From Gammaproteobacteria bacterium (GTDB lineage: Bacteria; Pseudomonadota; Gammaproteobacteria; Pseudomonadales; Pseudohongiellaceae), in the NCBI GenBank assembly GCA_947377625.1, contig CANCGR010000512.1, positions 1 through 6,271 on the forward strand: a DNA stretch of 6,271 bases. The letters are read 5' to 3'. The translations under genes were made by a program, and so were the position numbers. Below the pieces are notes generated by a model. It worked only from the letters and a program-made list of their open reading frames with translations. It was not told the DNA's origin and searched no databases. Positions 1 to 6,271 of the stretch are shown piece after piece; within the stretch, counting starts at the first letter, position 1; the number at the start of each line of letters is the position of its first letter.

Positions 1-375
1 TTTGTTGACTTCGAAATCGGCTTCGGCGCGTGCATCTGCTCCCTGTGATTGCAGGTTCTGGCCCACCATTATTAGTGGCATTAGGAATAGCTGGATCATG
101 TTCGAGATAAATAGCCATAGCACAAATGCAGGGTAGGGGTCGAAACGTAGTGCTTTGGGCCCGAATATGTTCCAGCTTAGCCAGGTTGCAGTCCAGCTGA
201 AAACGATCAGGAAAAATTTCATACTGCCTACATGGGCTGTGATCCATAGTGCCAGTTTGTCGATTCCTGACACTTTCTTTTTGGCAGTCATCAGGTTTTT
301 TAAATGTGGCTTGCGCAGGAGTTTCAATTCTTCCAGCGATCTTACTTGTGGTATTTCCCGTTTTGATTCGTTCAC
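1..375 (-). CDS. DUF1003-type small membrane protein, 3'-partial
   Basis: The frame runs from a GTG at 375-373 to the window edge with no stop, giving 125 codons; the C-terminal end lies outside. After a charged N-terminal stretch (residues 1-40) come a GSMKFF segment (50-55) and a hydrophobic helix (about 52-72). Then follow the FDPYP motif (78-82), a second hydrophobic helix (about 83-104) and IMVGQN, and then a polar tail reading ADARAEADFEVNK. Two helices split by FDPYP, then a QN motif and an AExDxxVN tail, are characteristic of DUF1003 proteins, whose biochemical role is not established. The start is uncertain. GTG 375 is the first start after an in-frame TGA at 399-397, with an A-rich upstream stretch but no clear Shine-Dalgarno, as is usual in this phylum. 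ATG 291 (residue 29) would keep both helices. The hairpin at 441-481 suggests transcription apart from the giant gene; I recognised no promoter. Confidence 0.82.
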   Translation of the reverse strand, partial: MNESKREIPQVRSLEELKLLRKPHLKNLMTAKKKVSGIDKLALWITAHVGSMKFFLIVFSWTATWLSWNIFGPKALRFDPYPAFVLWLFISNMIQLFLMPLIMVGQNLQSQGADARAEADFEVNK

Positions 376-396
376 TTTTGTTATATTTTTTGTTTT

Positions 397-426
397 TCAG
401 GTTCTGATTCCGGTGAATTTTTCCAT
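397..426 (-). other. Nine-codon open frame in phase with the DUF1003 gene (possible leader ORF or broken N-terminus)
   Basis: An ATG at 426-424, preceded by an A-rich context (AACAAA), opens the peptide MEKFTGIRT and stops at TGA 399-397. It has the same phase as the DUF1003 frame, whose GTG at 375 lies only seven sense codons further on. It could be chance, a short upstream ORF affecting translation of the next gene, or the real N-terminus cut off by a nonsense change or sequencing error. Sequence alone does not decide, and no ribosome binding site is clear. Confidence 0.25.
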
Positions 427-440
427 TTTGTTGAATGGTA

Positions 441-481
441 TAAATAATGAAGCCGCCCTATTGAGGCGGCTTCATTATTTA
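441..481 (-). terminator. Rho-independent terminator hairpin after the giant repeat gene
   Basis: Positions 441-457 and 465-481 are perfect reverse complements (17 bp) around a 7-nt loop (458-464). The GC-rich part (GCCGCC/GGCGGC) sits next to the loop, with an AT-rich base on each side, so the 3' arm ends in TTCATTATTTA on either strand. There is no separate long U-tract after the stem. The hairpin starts 12 nt past the giant gene's TAA and lies 66 nt before the chosen start of the downstream gene on the same strand. The symmetry means it could also stop plus-strand transcription, but no plus-strand gene is seen nearby. Confidence 0.85.
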
Positions 482-493
482 ATGTGTAATCTA

Positions 494-3400
494 TTAGTCT
501 GCTTTAATAAACTTGGAAGCCTTAAGCAGTGCATTATTTTCGTCATACACCATGATCATGTACAGACCGTTTGCCAACTGGCTAACATCAATATCAGTAC
601 TGTTCTTCTGCTGAATTACAGTTTTGCCGTCAGGGCTGATCACTGTAATGTTCACCTTAACAGGAGCTTCAATGTGTAACATAGAAACTGCAGGGTTAGG
701 ATAGATACCAATTTCAGTTGATGCAATTACTTCTGTTACATCATCGGTACAATGGCCAGGACCCTGAACATTGATCACTGCTGTATCGAATGCAGTACCA
801 CAAACATTAGTTACTGTATAAGTAATGGTAACTGTACCGGCACCTACACCTGTTACCCTTGCGTGTGTGCTGTCGATTGCATTAACAGTTGCAAATGCAC
901 CGTTGCTGCTGCTCCAGAAACCACCCTTGGTAGTGTCAGATACGATCAGGCTGTCAGAGAAGCAAAGGTGATTCGCTGCTACGATAATACCAGCGAATGG
1001 CTGTGCATTAACAGTAACTACCTTGGTAGCTGCAATGGTTCCGCATGAGTTGGTTACAGAGTACGTCACGGTATCGTTACCAGGTATTGTTCCGGTTACT
1101 ACACCTGAACCGCTAACTGCAGCCCTCGCATTAGTAATGCCCCAGATACCACCAGACAATGAAGCAGTAAGCGTAACTGGAACTCCAACACACAATGTGC
1201 TTGTTCCTGTTATGGTACCTGCAACCGGTAATGGATTAACAACAACTGAATGAGTAGCAATGTTGGTACCACAACTGTTAGTTACAGAATAGGTTATCAA
1301 TACTGTTCCTGCTGAAATACCAGTTACGATGCCTGTTGTGTTTACGTTAGCAATTGATGCGTTACTGCTGCTCCAAACACCGCCTGTTGCAACATCATTC
1401 AATACGATAATTGCACCAACACATACAGTATCAAGACCAGTAATTGTTCCTGCAACTGGTAATGGATTAACAATAACTGTTGTAGTGGCAGTAGAACTTC
1501 CGCAATAAGTAGAAGATACAGTGTAAGTGATGTCCACAGTACCAGCACCTGTAGCAATAACTGTTCCGGTAGAAGGATTTACTGTAGCAACAGTAATATC
1601 ACTAGACGACCATGTACCACCGCTTGTACCAGATGAAGTAAACACGGAGCTGAATGATGTACCTGGGCACATGTAAGACAGACCTGTAATTGAACCTGCA
1701 GTTGGTACGAAGTCAACGGTAATTGTTGCTGTCGCAACAGATGTACCACAAGAGTTGCTAACTGCGTAAGTGATTATTGAAGTACCTGGAGAAACACCAG
1801 ATACAACACCAGTTAATGTATCTACAGTAGCAATTGAAGGAGAAGCGCTGCTCCACCTGCCACCAGCAGTAGCATCAGTGAAGGTTCTTGTTCCACCAAC
1901 GCATACATGTAAAGAGCTGTAGCTAATTGCAGCAACTGTAGGTAAAGGACTAACAGTGATAGTAATAGTAGCTACACCAGGTGCACAACCAAATGAGCTG
2001 GTAACAGTATACATGATAACTGCTGTACCACCTGTAGTACTTGGTGTATAAGTTGCTGATGTACCTGAACCAGATACAGAACCAGGGCCTGAAGCCATGC
2101 TCCATGTACCACCAGATGCTGTTTCAGTTAACGTGAGTGGAGTAGTAGAGCCAGCACAGATCGTTGTGCCTGATGGTGAATTGATTGCACCACCGTCTGC
2201 ATTAGGATGAACTGTTATAGAAGCGTAAGCTACATCAGAACCGCAGGTTGCTGTTGTTACTGTGTAAGTAATCAACTCAGTTCCTGCAGACACACCGTAA
2301 ACTGTACCTGTTGCATCTATAGTAGCGATACTAGAACCTGAAGTTGTCCATGCACCACCAGTCATTGATGAAGTAGTACCTACAACAGCGGTTGTTCCAA
2401 CACACAAACCAGCACTTGTACCAGTAATAGTACCTGCATCAGGTAATGGGTTAACAGTAATGCTGTACCATGTGCTGGCTGAAGGACAACCATAAGGACT
2501 AGGAACGGTATAAGAGATGTTAAGTGTGCCAGCTGAAAGACCGTGTACAACACCAGTTGTTGCGTTTACGGTAGCAATTGTACCAGTAGTTGGTGACCAT
2601 GTACCTGTACCAGTTACTGATTCTGCTAAAGTGATAGAATCACCTACACATACAGTAGTTGGACCGGTGATAATACCTGCGTCTGGAAGCGGATGAACTG
2701 TCATTGAGTAGTAAGCGTAAGCAGTTCCGCAAGTAGCAGTTGTTGAAGTATAAGTAACTACATCGGTACCTGCTGCGAAGCCATAGAGACGACCAGTTGC
2801 TGCATTGATAGAATCAACACCAGCACCGGTTACTGACCATGTACCGCCTACAGTACCTGTAGTTGTCAGATCGATTGAGTCATGCATACATACTGAGGTA
2901 GGGCCAGAGATAACACCTGCGAAAGGCAGTGGGTTAACTGTAATTCTGAATGTTGCAGAAAGTGTACCGCAATCGTTGGTAACAGTATAAGAGATAGTAA
3001 CCGGACCTGCAGAAACACCACGTACAACACCTGTAGAACTTACTACGGCAATACCTGTAGCGCTTGAGCTCCAGCTACCACCGGTAGCTGATTCGAACAA
3101 TGTATCATAAGAACCAACACATACTGCATGGAAACCTGTAATGATACCGGTATCTGGTAAAGGTTTAACCCTTACAGTAAATCCTACTGAGTCAGCTCCG
3201 CAACTTGCTGAAGTAACTACGTAAGAGATTGTAGCTGTACCGCCACCAATACCAGTTACGATACCAGTAGTTGCTCCTATAGAAGCAATTGAAGGAGCAC
3301 TTGTATGCCAAGTACCACCGGCAGAAGCATCTGTCAATGTTATGTTAGCACCCTGGCAAACTGAGTCAAGACCAGTAATAGTACCTGCAACAGGGGCTGG

Positions 3401-6271
3401 GTTTACAACCACTGTGAAGTAAGTACGAGCGGTACCGCAACTGTTAGTTACAGCATATGTTACAACTGATGTTCCTGCTGCAACGCCAGTTACCAGGCCA
3501 GAAGTACTGATTGTAGCGAATGTAGAAGGAATAATAGTCCAGGTACCGCCGCTGCCACCGAATGTATCGACAAGGGTAGTGTTAGTACCAACACATATTG
3601 GTGATGTACCTGTTATTGTTCCTGCATTAGGTAATGGATATACAGTCACACCGTATATAGCAGTGTCATTGCCGCATGCAGTTGTTACAATATATGATAT
3701 TGTAACAGTTCCTGCACCAACACCAGTTACAACACCAGTACTTCCGCCAACAACTGCAACTGAAGTGTTTGAACTACGCCATACACCACCGGTTGTGCCC
3801 GTTGTATCATTAAGAGTAATTGTTGAAGCAACACATACTGTATTTGGTCCATAAATTGTACCGCGAACTGGTAAAGGATTAACAACCAGATTGTAAACTG
3901 CAGATGCTGTTCCGCAACCAACAGTACTTGTAACAGTATATGATATTACTGTTGTACCAGCTGAAATTGCAGAAACAAATCCTGTAGCTGTATCGGCTGT
4001 AGCAATACCTGATACAGTGCTTGACCAACGGCCACCAATTACAGTTGAAGTAAATGTAGCTGTAGTTCCTGCACACATTGGGCTTGTTCCGGTAATAGTT
4101 CCTGGTACAGGCAAAGGATTGATTAGGATTGGCATTCTTGCGATTGCCGTACCACAAACATTTGTAACAGTATAGAGGATAGTATCTGCACCATTTGAAA
4201 CGCCGGTAACTGCACCTGATGAAGTTACACTTGCATGGCCGAGTTGGTCGCTCCATGTACCACCGGAAACTGATTCGGTGAATACTACTGTAGCACCAAC
4301 ACATATTGTTGTGGTAGATGTAGTAATAATACCAGCAACTGGTAATGGATTAACAGTAACAGTATAGAATGCTGTGTCGTTACCGCAGGTTGCAGTTGTA
4401 ACAACATAAGAGATAATAACTGTTCCAGCAGAAACACCTACTACAGAACCAGCTGAAGTAATTGTTGCGATAGATGGTGTTCCACTGATCCATGTACCGG
4501 TCATTGTTCCTGTATGAGTCAATGAGATATTAGAACCAACACAAACTGAAGTTGGACCGCTGATTGTGCCTGGGTCTGGAAGTGGGTTAACGGTTACAGA
4601 GAAAGTAGTATCAGCTGTTCCGCAAACAGTAGTAGCAGTATAAGTTACTGTTGCTGGGCCAGCTGCAATACCCGTTACGATGCCAGTAGTAGCGCCTACT
4701 GAGATACCACCAGAACCAGTCCATGTACCACCTGCCGTGCCGGTAGCATCAGAAAGAGTAATTGTTGAACCAACACAAACTGAAGAAGCACCAGTTATCA
4801 CACCTGCCATTGGCTGAGGATTAACAACGATAGTTTCAGTATCTACTGCAGTTCCGCAACTATTGGTTACAGAATAAGAGATCAGGGTTGTACCAGCATG
4901 GTTACCGGTAACTACACCAGAGAAGCTATCTACGTGAGCTATTGAAGTATCAGCACTTGTCCAGATACCACCTGCTGCAGAAGAAGTAAAGGTCGTTGTC
5001 AAACCTTCACATACTGTGCTTGAACCAGGAGTTATTGTACCAGCAATTGGTAATGGCAGAACCCTCATTGAGAAGATAGAATCTGCAGTACCGCAACTGT
5101 TGGTTACTGAATATGTAATATAAGCTAAACCAGCAATGATACCAGTAACATCACCTGTGCTGCTAACAGAAGCAACTGCTCCTGCTGCACTCCAGGTACC
5201 ACCTGCTGTTGCATCGGTAAGAGTTACAGTAGAGCCAACACAAACGCTATCTACACCCATAATTGATGCTGCGAATGGTAGAGGATCGATGGTCATAGTG
5301 AATGCCTGAGCAGCTGTACCACAACTATTGGTTACTGTATAGGAGATATCAACAAAACCTGTAGAAACACCAGTTACAACTCCTGTTGTAGGGTCAACTG
5401 TAGCAATTGAATTGTCACTTGAACTCCAGGTACCACCAGTTACAGATGCTGTCATTGTGCTTGTAGCTGCAACGCAAAGTACTGGAATACCGCTGATAGA
5501 ACCAGCATCAGGTAAAGGCAGTACGCGTACTGTTCTGAAAGAATCTAATGAACCGCAAGGAGGAGCAGACATAGTATAAGTGATCACAACACTACCAGCA
5601 GAAACACCGGTTACAACACCATATGCGTCAACTGTAGCTATAGCATCGTCGCTTGAACTCCAGGTTCCACCTGTTGCTGAATCACTGAGATAAGTTAAAG
5701 AACCAACGCACACTGAATCAATACCAGTGATAGGACCAGCGAAAGGCAGGCCATCAACAGTGAAGAGGGTAGTAGACACGTCTGTTCCGCAACTGTTAGT
5801 GTAAGAATAGATAATGAGGCAAAGACCAGGGCCATTACCAGTTACTACTCCTGTAGTGATATCAACGTCAGCAACACTTACGTCGCTGCTGAACCACATA
5901 CCACCAGAAACATCAGATGAGAGTGAAGAAGTGAACGAAGCGCAGATCTCAGTAGTACCAGAGATTGTACCTGCATGAGGAGCAGGGAGAACAGTAAACG
6001 CAATTGTAGAATCAGATGTTCCGCAACTGTTGGTTACTGAATAAGTGATTGTAGCAGTACCTGCTGCAATGCCAGTTACGTCGCCGGTTGCAAAATTCAC
6101 ATCGGCAGTTCCTGCATCGCTGCTTACCCATACACCGCCAGTAGCTGTGGTGCTGAGTGTAGTTACTGAACCTTCGCAAACTGAAGTAGAACCAGAGATA
6201 AATCCTGCATCAGGAAGCGGACTAACTGTTACTGATATTGTAGAATCTGCAATTCCGCAACCATTTGAAGT
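494..6271 (-). CDS. Giant secreted Ig-like (Big_2-type) repeat protein with T9SS C-terminal sorting domain, 5'-partial
   Basis: The frame is open from the window edge (codon 1 at 6271-6269) to a TAA at 496-494, giving 1925 visible residues with no interruption. The GTG at 6100 is an internal valine inside a repeat, not a start; the true start lies beyond 6271. Residues 1-20 are the end of a repeat, 21-1837 are 23 complete repeats, 1838-1850 a linker, and about 1851-1925 a type A T9SS sorting domain. Repeats follow the pattern AGxITG..VCVG..L..GGxWSSS..IATV..TGVVTGVSAGT..ISYTVTNSCGT..TVNPLP, which matches Big_2 Ig-like folds. No enzymatic domain is visible. The protein should cross the outer membrane through T9SS and be anchored or released outside. 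A stalk, adhesin or surface-layer role is inference from architecture only. The repeats are rich in Thr, Ser, Gly and Val and almost free of lysine. The gene is followed by a strong hairpin at 441-481. Confidence 0.95.
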   Translation of the reverse strand, partial: TSNGCGIADSTISVTVSPLPDAGFISGSTSVCEGSVTTLSTTATGGVWVSSDAGTADVNFATGDVTGIAAGTATITYSVTNSCGTSDSTIAFTVLPAPHAGTISGTTEICASFTSSLSSDVSGGMWFSSDVSVADVDITTGVVTGNGPGLCLIIYSYTNSCGTDVSTTLFTVDGLPFAGPITGIDSVCVGSLTYLSDSATGGTWSSSDDAIATVDAYGVVTGVSAGSVVITYTMSAPPCGSLDSFRTVRVLPLPDAGSISGIPVLCVAATSTMTASVTGGTWSSSDNSIATVDPTTGVVTGVSTGFVDISYTVTNSCGTAAQAFTMTIDPLPFAASIMGVDSVCVGSTVTLTDATAGGTWSAAGAVASVSSTGDVTGIIAGLAYITYSVTNSCGTADSIFSMRVLPLPIAGTITPGSSTVCEGLTTTFTSSAAGGIWTSADTSIAHVDSFSGVVTGNHAGTTLISYSVTNSCGTAVDTETIVVNPQPMAGVITGASSVCVGSTITLSDATGTAGGTWTGSGGISVGATTGIVTGIAAGPATVTYTATTVCGTADTTFSVTVNPLPDPGTISGPTSVCVGSNISLTHTGTMTGTWISGTPSIATITSAGSVVGVSAGTVIISYVVTTATCGNDTAFYTVTVNPLPVAGIITTSTTTICVGATVVFTESVSGGTWSDQLGHASVTSSGAVTGVSNGADTILYTVTNVCGTAIARMPILINPLPVPGTITGTSPMCAGTTATFTSTVIGGRWSSTVSGIATADTATGFVSAISAGTTVISYTVTSTVGCGTASAVYNLVVNPLPVRGTIYGPNTVCVASTITLNDTTGTTGGVWRSSNTSVAVVGGSTGVVTGVGAGTVTISYIVTTACGNDTAIYGVTVYPLPNAGTITGTSPICVGTNTTLVDTFGGSGGTWTIIPSTFATISTSGLVTGVAAGTSVVTYAVTNSCGTARTYFTVVVNPAPVAGTITGLDSVCQGANITLTDASAGGTWHTSAPSIASIGATTGIVTGIGGGTATISYVVTSASCGADSVGFTVRVKPLPDTGIITGFHAVCVGSYDTLFESATGGSWSSSATGIAVVSSTGVVRGVSAGPVTISYTVTNDCGTLSATFRITVNPLPFAGVISGPTSVCMHDSIDLTTTGTVGGTWSVTGAGVDSINAATGRLYGFAAGTDVVTYTSTTATCGTAYAYYSMTVHPLPDAGIITGPTTVCVGDSITLAESVTGTGTWSPTTGTIATVNATTGVVHGLSAGTLNISYTVPSPYGCPSASTWYSITVNPLPDAGTITGTSAGLCVGTTAVVGTTSSMTGGAWTTSGSSIATIDATGTVYGVSAGTELITYTVTTATCGSDVAYASITVHPNADGGAINSPSGTTICAGSTTPLTLTETASGGTWSMASGPGSVSGSGTSATYTPSTTGGTAVIMYTVTSSFGCAPGVATITITVSPLPTVAAISYSSLHVCVGGTRTFTDATAGGRWSSASPSIATVDTLTGVVSGVSPGTSIITYAVSNSCGTSVATATITVDFVPTAGSITGLSYMCPGTSFSSVFTSSGTSGGTWSSSDITVATVNPSTGTVIATGAGTVDITYTVSSTYCGSSTATTTVIVNPLPVAGTITGLDTVCVGAIIVLNDVATGGVWSSSNASIANVNTTGIVTGISAGTVLITYSVTNSCGTNIATHSVVVNPLPVAGTITGTSTLCVGVPVTLTASLSGGIWGITNARAAVSGSGVVTGTIPGNDTVTYSVTNSCGTIAATKVVTVNAQPFAGIIVAANHLCFSDSLIVSDTTKGGFWSSSNGAFATVNAIDSTHARVTGVGAGTVTITYTVTNVCGTAFDTAVINVQGPGHCTDDVTEVIASTEIGIYPNPAVSMLHIEAPVKVNITVISPDGKTVIQQKNSTDIDVSQLANGLYMIMVYDENNALLKASKFIKAD
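497..721 (-). other. T9SS type A C-terminal sorting domain (Por_Secre_tail type)
   Basis: This is the last 75 or so residues of the giant protein, visible residues 1851-1925. It opens with EIGIYPNPA, continues with a strand containing ITVISPDGKTV, then DIDVSQLANGLYMIMVYD, and ends in KFIKAD. The order YPNP, D-G-K/R, L-x-x-G-x-Y and a lysine-containing final strand is the known signature of the T9SS sorting domain, which directs periplasmic cargo to the outer-membrane translocon and is normally removed on export. All six of its basic residues are Lys, while the preceding 1837 residues contain only three Lys. The residues before it (GHCTDDVTEVIA, about 1839-1850) act as a linker carrying one unpaired Cys. 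Confidence 0.93.
761..6271 (-). repeat. Tandem array of 23 complete (plus one partial) Ig-like domain-coding repeats, about 234 bp period
   Basis: Units were cut by eye just after the recurring PLP. From the N-terminal side, unit 1 starts at 6211 and the following units start at 5977, 5743, 5509, 5275, 5047, 4810, 4576, 4339, 4108, 3868, 3628, 3391, 3154, 2923, 2683, 2440, 2197, 1939, 1702, 1456, 1225 and 997; the last ends at 761. Positions 6271-6212 are the tail of an earlier unit. Lengths are 76-86 residues, most 77-80. Each unit has a Cys near residue 12, a Trp near 28-31, a TGxVxG turn near 43-50 in most units, and a second Cys near 61-71, usually in a CGT motif. At DNA level the copies are well diverged; the longest exact match I found is 23 bp (5091-5113 against 6021-6043). 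This points to old duplications held by protein-level selection. The Big_2 assignment is from recognised motifs, not a profile search. Confidence 0.93.
1940..2197 (-). repeat. Divergent 86-residue repeat unit (unit 18) within the Ig-like array
   Basis: This is the longest unit, visible residues 1359-1444. It keeps the first Cys in an ICAGS motif, the GGTW motif, the YTVTSS strand and the second Cys (FGCAPG). The usual middle, IATV..TGVVTGVSAGT, is replaced by a Gly/Ser-rich SGPGSVSGSGTSATYTPSTTGG stretch. The preceding unit ends in HPNA instead of the usual PLP. This may be a different Ig-like subtype inserted into the array, or an old unit that has lost the Big_2 turn. The boundaries come from alignment by eye with neighbouring units. 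Confidence 0.75.

Noticed and set aside
376..440. Bacteroidota-type promoter (TTG then TAnnTTTG) for the DUF1003 gene
   Set aside because: No convincing -7 element with a properly spaced -33 element was found on the minus strand; only AT-rich sequence is present.
155..679. Plus-strand open frame of 174 codons
   Set aside because: It runs antisense across the DUF1003 gene, the terminator hairpin and the sorting domain. Its protein has no recognisable motif, while the minus-strand frames there encode clear families.
752..1253. Two plus-strand open frames (752-1048 and 1023-1253)
   Set aside because: Both are antisense to repeat units 22 and 23 and the end of the array. Their sequence only mirrors the repeat codons.
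2805..3854. Plus-strand open frames at 2805-2990 and 3579-3854
   Set aside because: They are antisense shadows of the repeats; their similar Val/Pro-rich products come from the same repeated DNA and not from real genes.
3727..4304. Minus-strand open frames at 3727-3921 and 3879-4304 in another phase
   Set aside because: They overlap repeat units 9-11 out of frame. The Cys/Tyr/Asn/Arg-rich product is what the repeat codons give when shifted, and the main frame has no break there.
6098..6100. GTG at 6100 as the start of the giant gene
   Set aside because: The frame stays open to the window edge with 57 more codons that complete repeat unit 1 and part of an earlier unit, so this codon is an internal valine.
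761..6211. CRISPR array or non-coding satellite as the explanation of the periodicity
   Set aside because: The period of about 234 bp is a multiple of three, the copies are diverged in DNA but conserved in protein, and one continuous frame spans them all.

Overview
The window looks like part of a Bacteroidota chromosome, probably Chitinophagaceae or a relative. The main evidence is a type IX secretion (T9SS) C-terminal sorting domain with the IYPNPA motif and a conserved tail. It ends a very large array of Ig-like repeats of the kind common in gliding and predatory Bacteroidota. The family-level placement is inference; the phylum-level placement rests on the sorting domain.

Both genes read on the minus strand. 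Positions 6271 down to 494 form one uninterrupted reading frame of 1925 visible codons, open at the window edge, so the start, signal peptide and any N-terminal domain lie outside. It encodes a partial repeat, 23 complete repeats of about 76-86 residues resembling bacterial Ig-like group 2 (Big_2) domains, a short linker and the sorting domain. Almost every repeat has one Trp and two Cys at fixed places, which suggests a rod of disulfide-stapled Ig domains exported to the cell surface or medium.

The 118 bp between the genes hold a perfect 17-bp inverted repeat (441-481), read as the rho-independent terminator of the giant gene. They also hold a 9-codon open frame (426-397) in phase with the next gene but separated from it by a stop.

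From 375 down to 1 is the N-terminal part (125 codons, cut by the window edge) of a small two-helix membrane protein of the DUF1003 type. Nothing links its function to the giant secreted protein; the terminator suggests separate transcription. I saw no RNA gene, mobile element, CRISPR array or phage gene. Plus-strand open frames here are antisense shadows.
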